A stretch of 17,225 nucleotides of DNA from Azoarcus sp. GTDB lineage: Bacteria; Pseudomonadota; Gammaproteobacteria; Burkholderiales; Rhodocyclaceae. The stretch covers positions 1-17,225 of the forward strand of contig JAIRLA010000205.1 in NCBI GenBank assembly GCA_031259795.1. The letters are read 5' to 3'. The translations under genes were made by a program, and so were the position numbers. Below, piece after piece: positions 7,109 to 13,430 of this stretch (its first letter is position 1; each line of letters opens with the position of its first letter). Under the pieces are notes generated by a model, which saw only the letters and a list, made by a program, of their open reading frames with translations, was not told where the DNA came from and made no database searches.

Positions 7109-8350
7109 TCAGCTTTCCTCCTCTTGCCGCCGGCCATTGTGCAGGCCGAGTTGCTTGAGCTTGCGGTAAAGGTGGGTGCGCTCGAGGCCGGTTTTTTGCG
7201 CCAGCCGGGTTATGTTGCCGTTGGTCAGCCGCAGATGATGTTCGAAGTAGACGCGCTCGAACATCTCGCGCGCCTCGCGCAATGGCTGATCGAGCGGTAC
7301 CGGGCAGGACGGCGTTTCAATGACGGCGGGCAGCAGGCCGATTTCGGACAGGGTGATTTCTTCTTCGGTCGCGGCAAGCGCCAGCCCCCGGACCGTGGCG
7401 TACAACTCGCCATAACCGCCGTGCCAGTCGTGTTGCTGCAATTGGACGAGCGCCGGGGACGAAAAACGGCGCTGCGGCACTTCCTTGGCGTCGACGAGAT
7501 GGCGCAGGATGTGGCGGGCGAGTCCGGGTATGTCGTCGCGGATGTCGGTGAACGCGGGGGGAATCAGGGTCTGGGCGAACAAGCGTTCGACGAGGGACGC
7601 CTCCCAGCCGGCGGCGAGGAGATTCTCGCGGCTGGCGCCGCTGGCCACCAGCATGTTCAGGTCGTGGCATTCGAGGCGCTCGACGATGAGCGCGAGGTTT
7701 TTTTGCTGTGCGCGCGGCAGACGCTCCAGCCCGGGCAGATAAAGTTGGCCGCCCTGGTGTTCGGCCAGCCGCGCCGGGTCGAGCGCGCCGCCGCCGAGGT
7801 CGAGCCAAGGCGCGCCTGTGATTTGCAGGCTGCGGGCGGCAAGTTCGGCCAGATGATCCGTTCCGACCTGGAGCAGGATCAGGCGCGATTGTCCGCTGGC
7901 TTGCCGCAGGCGGCGGTACAGGTCGCGCAGGGGGGGCGAGTCGGGAAAGGCGGCCAGCGTGAGCGGTATGGGAGCGATCACGGGCGGCGGGTGTTGCAGG
8001 CCGCGCTTGACGGCGGCGAGGAGTTTTTGCAGCGCGATGGGTTTTTCCAGATAGTCGATCGCGCCGATGCGGGTCGCCTCCACGGCGGTGTCGATGGTCC
8101 CGTGCCCGGACATCATCACCACCGGCATGGTGAGCTGCCCGGCGGCGGCCCATTCCCTGAGCAGGGTGATACCGTCGGTATCGGGCATCCAGATGTCGAG
8201 CAATACCATGTCCGGGCGGGAAGCGTTGCGCGCCGCGCGCGCGGCGGCGGCGTTTCCGGCCAGGATCACGTCGTGCCCTTCATCGCGCAGGATTTCGGAG
8301 AGCAGTTCCCGAATGCCGATTTCGTCGTCAACGATGAGTAACTTTGCCAT
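7109..8350 (-). CDS. ntrX: NtrX-like response regulator with degenerate AAA+ domain
   Basis: This is the cognate regulator of the adjacent NtrY kinase. The 413 residues comprise three parts. The receiver (1-120) has acidic Asp8/Asp9, phospho-acceptor Asp52 (LLDIWMPDTDG), Ser81 and Lys103. The middle domain spans about 135-335. The C-terminal Fis-type helix-turn-helix spans about 363-403 (NITRLAQKTGLERTHLYRKL). The middle still aligns with sigma-54 activators: GGQLYLPGLERLPRAQQ parallels GGTLFLDEI..., and DIRDDIPGLARHIL parallels the DI-P-LA-HFL block. It lacks Walker A, GAFTGA and the Walker B acidic pair, so ATP-driven sigma-54 activation is not expected. I chose the ATG at 8350, which gives MAKLLIVDDE; the TTG at 8365 is an in-frame alternative. 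The start overlaps ntrY by 23 nt, indicating coupled translation. Confidence 0.88.
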   Translation of the reverse strand: MAKLLIVDDEIGIRELLSEILRDEGHDVILAGNAAAARAARNASRPDMVLLDIWMPDTDGITLLREWAAAGQLTMPVVMMSGHGTIDTAVEATRIGAIDYLEKPIALQKLLAAVKRGLQHPPPVIAPIPLTLAAFPDSPPLRDLYRRLRQASGQSRLILLQVGTDHLAELAARSLQITGAPWLDLGGGALDPARLAEHQGGQLYLPGLERLPRAQQKNLALIVERLECHDLNMLVASGASRENLLAAGWEASLVERLFAQTLIPPAFTDIRDDIPGLARHILRHLVDAKEVPQRRFSSPALVQLQQHDWHGGYGELYATVRGLALAATEEEITLSEIGLLPAVIETPSCPVPLDQPLREAREMFERVYFEHHLRLTNGNITRLAQKTGLERTHLYRKLKQLGLHNGRRQEEES

Positions 8351-10496
8351 CTTCAGTGTGTTCAACGCTTGTCGTAGCCATGCGCAGGCGGATGCTCAAT
8401 TCGGCGCCGCCGCCATCGCGATTGGCGATTTTCACTTCGCCGCCATGTTCGGTCACGATTTTCTTGATCATGGCCAGCCCCAGTCCGGTTCCTTTAGCCT
8501 TGGTTGTAAAGTAGGGTTCGAAGGCGCGCGCCAGCACTTCCGGCGGAAAACCGGGCCCGTTATCGCGGCACGATAACAGCACCCAGCCATCGCTGCCACG
8601 AGCGGCAAGCATGATTTCACCGTCGTCGCGTCCGATCAGCGCGTCCTGGGCATTTTGCAGCATATTGTGGACGATTTGGCGAATTTGCGAAGCATCTCCG
8701 GACACCAATGGCAAATTGGCAGGCAATCGCGCGTCGATGCGCACCGGCGCGCTCTCATAAAGATTGAGTATTTCGCGGATGAGTTCGCCGAGATCGAGGG
8801 TGACGAGCGTGGGCGCGGGCAGGCGCGCGTAATCGCGGAAAGCGTTGACCAAGTTCTTGACCGCTTCCACCTGATTGACGATGGTGCGGGTGGAGCGTTC
8901 GAGCATTTGCCGCCCGGACTCATCGAGCTGGGCGGAGAGTTTGAGCGCGAGCCGCTCGGCGGAAAGCTGGATCGGGGTCAGGGGATTCTTGACTTCATGG
9001 GCGAGGCGGCGGGCGACTTCGGCCCAGGCGGCGGTGCGTTGCGCTTCGATGAGGCGGGAAATGTCGTCGAAGACGACCACCAGCCCGCCGCCGGAGCTTT
9101 CGGGCAGGCGCGAACCGTGCACCAGCAGGGTGAGCGGCTGGCTGTCGGGGCGGGGGATTTCGAGTTCGGTCTGCCAGTCGCCCTCGTGGGCGGCGAAGCC
9201 TTCGAGCAGCGCGTCGCGCAATTCCGTATGCCGGGGCCAGCCGGCAAGCGCGATTTCCTCGAAACCGGCCAGATCGTCGCCGAGGATGTCGAGCGCGCCG
9301 TGATTGGCGGCGCGCAGGATGTTGTTGTTGGTGAAAGCCAGCACGCCGGTCGACAAGTGAGTCAACACGCTTTCAAGATAGGCGCGGGCGGCCTCGACCT
9401 CGGCGCGGTTGTTCTCGGCCTGCGCCCGCGCCTCTTCGAGCTGCCGGGTCATCTGGTTGAAGGAATGGGTCAATACCCCCATCTCGTCGCGAGCGGGCAG
9501 CGCCCGGCGCGGACTGTAGTCGCCCTGGGCGACCGCCTGGGTGCCCTGCGCGAGAATCAGCAATGGCCGGGTCAGGCGGCGGGCGAGGACGAACGCGACC
9601 GCCATCGCGGTAAAGAGCGCCAGCAGCAGGGTGAGGGTGAGGGTGAGGGTGTAGATGCGCGTGAGGCCGGAGCGCCCCTTGGTGAGTTGTTGGTAATCGC
9701 GATAGGCATTCTGCACGGCCTCGGCGTGCTGGCCGAAAGTCTGGGGTACGGGTTGCGTCAGTTGCAGCAGCCGGGGTTCTTCGGTCAACGCCTGCCCGGC
9801 GATGGGGGTCAGGACGCGGATGATCAGCCGTCCGCCGGGCGCGCTGTCGATCATGCTGAAGCCATGTCCCTGGCGGGCCTGGCGCAGTTGCTGCGGCGAC
9901 GGGGTGTCGGGCAGCAAACGGGCGACGTAGTCGTCCGTCGCGGTGGCAAGTATCTGTCCGTTCGCGCTGAGCAGGGTGACGCTGCTCACTCCGACCCATT
10001 CGCGCAGGCGATTGATCTGGGCCACCGAAACAGTCTCCCTGTTTTCTATATCCAGCGCGATGGTGGCGGCCTTGTCCTTGAGCTGGTCGACGAGATAATC
10101 GAGCGCATTCTGGCCGAGAGCGAGGCCGCCTTCGAGAGCGGAATCCACCCGTACATCGAACCATGATTCGATGCTGCGCATGACGAACTGGAGCGATACG
10201 GCGTAGACCAGGACTCCCGGCAACAACGCCATCAGCGCGAACATCAGCACCATGCGGTATTTCAGGCGCGACCCGAAGCGGCGGCTGCGGTATTCGCGCC
10301 ACAGACGGAACAATTGGAAGGCGACCAGCGCGGCCAGGGCCACCACGACCGCGCCGTTGAGGGCGAGCAGGTACAGGTAGGAGCCGCTGAACAGATCGGT
10401 GTTGGCGCTGGCCGAGATCAGGAGATAGAGCAGGACGCCGGCCAGGGCGGCGGCGATGGCGAGCGCGATGCTTCTTCCCTTATCTTTTATTCTCAT
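8328..10496 (-). CDS. ntrY: NtrY-like membrane sensor histidine kinase
   Basis: NtrY kinases autophosphorylate on histidine and pass phosphate to NtrX. The 722-residue protein has predicted membrane segments at about 8-28, 42-64, 81-104 and 281-304, an extracytoplasmic sensing region (about 105-280), HAMP (about 302-358), a PAS domain (about 370-480) and the kinase core. His500 lies in HEVKNPLTPIQ (500-510), the N-box in NMLQNAQDA (611-619), G1 in DNGPGF (645-650) and G2 in GTGLGLAM (669-676). All catalytic signatures are intact. The ATG at 10496 overlaps the preceding stop codon as ATGA. A further in-frame ATG at 10556 would add 20 residues deep inside the upstream gene and is less likely. 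TM4 contains a repeat-encoded LTLTLTL run. Confidence 0.93.
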   Translation of the reverse strand: MRIKDKGRSIALAIAAALAGVLLYLLISASANTDLFSGSYLYLLALNGAVVVALAALVAFQLFRLWREYRSRRFGSRLKYRMVLMFALMALLPGVLVYAVSLQFVMRSIESWFDVRVDSALEGGLALGQNALDYLVDQLKDKAATIALDIENRETVSVAQINRLREWVGVSSVTLLSANGQILATATDDYVARLLPDTPSPQQLRQARQGHGFSMIDSAPGGRLIIRVLTPIAGQALTEEPRLLQLTQPVPQTFGQHAEAVQNAYRDYQQLTKGRSGLTRIYTLTLTLTLLLALFTAMAVAFVLARRLTRPLLILAQGTQAVAQGDYSPRRALPARDEMGVLTHSFNQMTRQLEEARAQAENNRAEVEAARAYLESVLTHLSTGVLAFTNNNILRAANHGALDILGDDLAGFEEIALAGWPRHTELRDALLEGFAAHEGDWQTELEIPRPDSQPLTLLVHGSRLPESSGGGLVVVFDDISRLIEAQRTAAWAEVARRLAHEVKNPLTPIQLSAERLALKLSAQLDESGRQMLERSTRTIVNQVEAVKNLVNAFRDYARLPAPTLVTLDLGELIREILNLYESAPVRIDARLPANLPLVSGDASQIRQIVHNMLQNAQDALIGRDDGEIMLAARGSDGWVLLSCRDNGPGFPPEVLARAFEPYFTTKAKGTGLGLAMIKKIVTEHGGEVKIANRDGGGAELSIRLRMATTSVEHTEDGKVTHR
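9628..9651. repeat. Hexanucleotide tandem repeat (AGGGTG)x4 inside ntrY
   Basis: Four perfect AGGGTG units on the plus strand encode alternating Leu-Thr on the minus strand, within the fourth membrane segment of NtrY. A change of one unit keeps the frame and alters the helix by two residues. Confidence 0.75.
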
Positions 10497-11107
10497 GGCA
10501 AGACCGTCATACCGGGAAGGAAAGTCCATTCCACCCAGCCGGTGTCGACGTCCCATTCGCCGCTGGCCACGGCGGAGAGCTGGAACGGCTTGGGAAGCTG
10601 TGTGGCGTCGTGGCGAAAGCGCAATGCGACTTCATGCGAGACGCCGGCGGTGAGCGCTCCCGCCGGGGCGATGCGCCAATTGCGGATGTGCTGCATGGTG
10701 CGCAGCGCCTCTTCCAGCCTGCCGAAGCTTTGATGCAGGCTTCCGGCGCTCAGCCGGTAGCCGCGGGTGATGGCATGGTAGGAAAGGCGGTATTCGAGAC
10801 GGCGGTCGACCACGACTTTGTCGAACCAGTACCAACGCGGACGTTCGATCCGCAGTTCGGCAACGAAGTGCAGCGATACGCCATGATCCAGCGCGTCGGC
10901 AAGTTTGGGGCCCAGATCGAAGGCAAAGTCGGCATTGAGGGTATAGCCCTCTTCGGAAGAAACGATTTCGGCGGAGGCGATGTGGCTGCCGTTGTCTTCG
11001 GCGCTCGCGGCGGCGGCGACCAACAGCGCCGCAAGCAGCATCGTTTGCCGCAAGAATTCAACTACACCCGTTTTTCTTGCGCAGGCTCGCGTAGTAAAAG
11101 CCGTCAT
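10493..11107 (-). CDS. DUF4390 family exported protein
   Basis: This is an uncharacterised protein of up to 204 residues, matching the DUF4390 family that is recurrently found between rsmB and ntrY in betaproteobacteria. It has an N-terminal hydrophobic segment (MLLAALLVAAAASA at about 23-36) after a basic stretch, read as a signal peptide with cleavage near ASA-ED. The mature part shows the family-like blocks FDLGPKLADALDHGVSLHF and RPRWYWFDKVVVDRRLEYRLSYHAITRGYRLS. The ATG at 11107 overlaps rsmB by 50 nt and lacks a good ribosome site. A TTG at 11053, 4 nt after the rsmB stop, would give a neater signal peptide (MRQTMLLAALLV...) and may be the true start. The stop overlaps the ntrY ATG by 4 nt (ATGA), tying this protein to the sensor kinase. 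An envelope role linked to NtrY sensing is inference. Confidence 0.82.
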   Translation of the reverse strand: MTAFTTRACARKTGVVEFLRQTMLLAALLVAAAASAEDNGSHIASAEIVSSEEGYTLNADFAFDLGPKLADALDHGVSLHFVAELRIERPRWYWFDKVVVDRRLEYRLSYHAITRGYRLSAGSLHQSFGRLEEALRTMQHIRNWRIAPAGALTAGVSHEVALRFRHDATQLPKPFQLSAVASGEWDVDTGWVEWTFLPGMTVLP

Positions 11108-12407
11108 GGTCGGTGGTCGGTAACAAGGGGCGTGCTTCGTGAGCCTGTGGCGGAAATAGTTCGGCGTCCGGATTGCGGGTAAGGAAACGCTCGATCTGAC
11201 GGCGGTTTTCATCGTCGAAAACCGAGCATGTGACATAGAGCATTGTGCCATCAATAGCGAGAATATGCCAAAGCGCATCGAGGATCGCCGCCTGTTGCGC
11301 GGCGAAACCGGCAATATCCGTCTCGCGGCGCAGCCACTTGATGTCGGGGTGGCGGCGCGCGACGCCGGAGGCCGAGCATGGCGCGTCGGCGAGGATGCGC
11401 TCGAACGGACGGCCATCCCACCATGTGGCCGGTTCGCGGCAATCGCCGGCCTTGAGCGTGGCGCTCAGGCCAAGACGGGCGAGATTGGCTTGTACCCGCT
11501 GGAGGCGCACCGGATCGAGTTCGAGCGCGGTGAGTTCGATGTCGGCAAGTTCGAGCAGGTGCGCGCTCTTGCCGCCGGGCGCGGCGCAGGCGTCGAGCAC
11601 CCGTTCGCCCGCGCGTGCGCCAAGCCAGGGCGCCGCCCATTGCGCGCCCGCGTCCTGCACCGACACCCTGCCCTCGGCGAAGCCGGGCAAGCGCGACACC
11701 GGCATGGGATGCGTCAGCAGCAAGGCATCGTTGGCAAGCCGCCGCGCGCCAATGCCGGCGCTTTCGAGTTCGGACAGGTAGCTCTCGACTGTGGCGCGGC
11801 GGCGATTGACCCGCAAACTCATGGGCGGATGGCTGTTTCCGGCCGCCAATATGCTTTCCCAGTCATGAGGATGTTCCCGGCGGACACGCTCAATCCACCA
11901 TTCGGGGTGGGCATGGCGGGCGACGGGCTCCGCATTGCGCCAGACCGGCAATTCGGCCTTGTGGCGCAATACATTGCGCAGCACGCCATTGACGACGCCC
12001 TTGAGTCCGGGGGCAAGGCGGGCTGCCGCTTCCACGGCCTGATTGACCAAGGTATGGGCTTGTGCCGGGCGCTGTTCGAAGCGGTGGAGCGCGACCAGCA
12101 ACAAAGCACGAACAGGGATGGGGAGCGGCTTGTCGAGGAAATGGGCGAGTATGGCGTCGCCTTGCCCATATTTGCGCAGCGTGCTCCAGGCCAGATCACG
12201 GATCGCCCCGCGCACACCATGCGGCCAATCAGGGTGCTCATGCAACAAGGACTCGTAACGCACGGTGAGATTTTCGCCTTCGAGCACGGCGGCAAGTAAT
12301 TGCGCCGCGTGCAGCAAGGCGTGGGCGAGGCTGCCCGTTGGCGGCGCGGAGCATGAGGGATATGGTCCGCTGGCGGCGTGTTTGAGCGGGCGAATGAATT
12401 GTTTCAC
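11058..12407 (-). CDS. rsmB: 16S rRNA (cytosine-967-C5)-methyltransferase RsmB
   Basis: RsmB methylates C967 of 16S rRNA with S-adenosylmethionine. At 449 residues it is slightly longer than E. coli RsmB (429). An N-terminal NusB-like RNA-binding domain (about 28-150) includes HTLVNQAVEAA and GVVNGVLRN. The catalytic domain has the SAM motif LDACAAPGGKSAHLLELAD (about 271-289), the PCS cysteine in DAPCSASG (about Cys344) and the nucleophile Cys394 in YVTCSVFDDEN. The GTG at 12407 has AGGTG 6 nt upstream; an in-frame GTG at 12416 adds three residues but has no site. Either way the first codons lie within a parS sequence, which is why the protein begins with VKQ or FHVKQ. The first 25 or so residues are unlike the family and may be a lineage-specific extension. 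It heads the series running into DUF4390 and ntrYX. Confidence 0.95.
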   Translation of the reverse strand: MKQFIRPLKHAASGPYPSCSAPPTGSLAHALLHAAQLLAAVLEGENLTVRYESLLHEHPDWPHGVRGAIRDLAWSTLRKYGQGDAILAHFLDKPLPIPVRALLLVALHRFEQRPAQAHTLVNQAVEAAARLAPGLKGVVNGVLRNVLRHKAELPVWRNAEPVARHAHPEWWIERVRREHPHDWESILAAGNSHPPMSLRVNRRRATVESYLSELESAGIGARRLANDALLLTHPMPVSRLPGFAEGRVSVQDAGAQWAAPWLGARAGERVLDACAAPGGKSAHLLELADIELTALELDPVRLQRVQANLARLGLSATLKAGDCREPATWWDGRPFERILADAPCSASGVARRHPDIKWLRRETDIAGFAAQQAAILDALWHILAIDGTMLYVTCSVFDDENRRQIERFLTRNPDAELFPPQAHEARPLLPTTDHDGFYYASLRKKNGCS

Positions 12408-12415
12408 GTGGAACA
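12400..12415. promoter_or_regulatory. parS site 1 (TGTTTCACGTGGAACA)
   Basis: The 16-bp near-perfect palindrome matches the chromosomal parS consensus TGTTNCACGTGAAACA except for one G for A in the right half, a Y/R-consistent change mirrored in the left half of site 2. ParB binds such sites, loads as a CTP-dependent clamp and drives origin segregation with ParA. The site contains the likely rsmB start codon (12405-12407) and part of its ribosome site. Confidence 0.88.
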
Positions 12416-12418
12416 CCT
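12414..12418 (-). promoter_or_regulatory. rsmB ribosome binding site (AGGTG)
   Basis: AGGTG on the minus strand lies 6 nt before the GTG at 12407 and overlaps the end of parS site 1 by two bases. It favours the GTG at 12407 over that at 12416. Confidence 0.45.
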
Positions 12419-12464
12419 ATGTATGGAAGAACGGGAGACATCGAAAGGCCGGGATGAGTGGAAT

Positions 12465-12480
12465 TGTTCCACGTGAAACA
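12465..12480. promoter_or_regulatory. parS site 2 (TGTTCCACGTGAAACA)
   Basis: This exactly fits TGTTNCACGTGAAACA. It is the exact reverse complement of site 1, so the two copies are inverted with centres 65 bp apart. One extra base (T before TGTTTC...) is shared, making 17 identical positions. It lies wholly between genes. Confidence 0.92.
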
Positions 12481-12629
12481 ACTTCCAGAAGTGCGAAACA
12501 CCGAAGCAACGATCATGGCGATCAATCAGGCGCCGCGAAAATGGATTGCATGCGGACCAAGGCGCTGCTACCCGGCGCGGCGCTCATCCTCTTCCCGCAC
12601 AGCCATCGACACAACGCAAGTCTGCCCGC

Positions 12630-12648
12630 AAAAACGGCGCGCGTGCCG
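12630..12648 (-). terminator. Weak terminator candidate after the DUF3053 gene
   Basis: On the minus strand a 4-bp stem CGGC/GCCG with a 6-nt loop is followed directly by TTTTT, 4 bp beyond the TAA stop. The stem is short, so activity is uncertain. Confidence 0.3.
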
Positions 12649-12651
12649 CAC

Positions 12652-13377
12652 TTACCGTCTGGCGGCCTGCCGCGAAAATTCGTTGTGCCGCGCCTGGATG
12701 TCGCTTTCCAGCCGGGCGATGTCGGCCTGCATTTCATTGAGCCGGACGGTCAGGGCCTGATCCTTGACCTGTATCAGTCCATCCCGTATTTCAATCTTGT
12801 TTTTATTGGCATTGATGAACTCGAACATGGCGGAAATCTTGTCCAGCATCTCGCCCATCATGGGAACGATGACTTTGAATTCCTGGGCGGGCAAACGCAC
12901 ATATTTGTCGAACGCCCTTGAGTAAACGGCTTTCAGATCGTTGGGCTGACTGAAAGTGGAGAATCTCGATTCGGCGATGGACAACTCATTGTCGAGGGAT
13001 TTCTCCAGTTGCTGGAGCATGTTCCGGGAAGCGAGAATGGCGCGTTTGCGCGTTTCGGCGTCCGCTTCGGGATTGCCGAGAACCACGCGGCTGTCGCGGT
13101 ACAACCTGTTCAGGGGTTTACCCACGTGTTCGGCGACAGCTTTATTGAAATCGACGACCACATCGTAGTGTGTCGCGTATTCGCCGAATCTCTTGCGCAT
13201 CGTTGAAGTAGGCACAGCGATGCTGGTTTGCTGCTTGGCCATTTCATCCTGCAAGAAATCGATGAAGGCTTGCCGTTGCTGCAATTCCCTGCCGCATCCG
13301 GCAAGCAGCATGGCAATGCCGGCGAAGACGAAAAACAGCCATGGCGCGATGAATGAATGAAAACGTTTGTTCGCCAT
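12652..13377 (-). CDS. DUF3053 (YiaF-like) lipoprotein
   Basis: This is a 241-residue predicted lipoprotein of unknown function. A signal segment (about 9-27) ends in the lipobox LLAGC with Cys28 as the lipidation site. The mature part is largely helical and charged. The block QRQAFIDFLQDEMA right after the lipobox resembles E. coli YiaF (QRKAFIDFLQ), as does NDLKAVYSRAFDKYV later, supporting the DUF3053 family. The C-terminal third (about 205-240) is coiled-coil-like and rich in E, Q, R and L. The ATG at 13377 has GGGAG 9 nt upstream. It follows the CBS-domain membrane protein gene by 53 bp and may be co-transcribed with it. Family assignment rests on remembered similarity, so it is moderately sure. 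Confidence 0.8.
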   Translation of the reverse strand: MANKRFHSFIAPWLFFVFAGIAMLLAGCGRELQQRQAFIDFLQDEMAKQQTSIAVPTSTMRKRFGEYATHYDVVVDFNKAVAEHVGKPLNRLYRDSRVVLGNPEADAETRKRAILASRNMLQQLEKSLDNELSIAESRFSTFSQPNDLKAVYSRAFDKYVRLPAQEFKVIVPMMGEMLDKISAMFEFINANKNKIEIRDGLIQVKDQALTVRLNEMQADIARLESDIQARHNEFSRQAARR

Positions 13378-13430
13378 AAGGCCAGACTCCCGACTGTGCT
13401 TGTCGTGCTTGTTGTTCTCGCTCCGCCAGT

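Larger units (their letters stand above)
12417..12651. other. Intergenic region between the DUF3053 gene and rsmB
   Basis: This stretch contains parS site 2 at 12465-12480 and a possible weak terminator of the DUF3053 gene at 12630-12648. It presumably also holds the rsmB promoter, but no convincing promoter boxes were found. Short reading frames on the plus strand that begin in the parS sequence (FHVKQ...) show no recognisable protein. Confidence 0.55.

Noticed and set aside
8351..8365. TTG start for ntrX giving MNTLKMAK...
   Set aside because: The ATG at 8350 gives the canonical receiver N-terminus MAKLLIVDDE.
12458..12760. Plus-strand frame beginning ELFHVKQ at parS site 2
   Set aside because: The FHVKQ start is only the translation of parS. 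The rest is antisense to the lipoprotein gene and basic/low-complexity.
13126..13131. A further CACGTG core near 13.1 kb as a third parS
   Set aside because: The flanks (TTACC-CACGTG-TTCGG) match the parS consensus poorly, and it lies inside the DUF3053 coding region.
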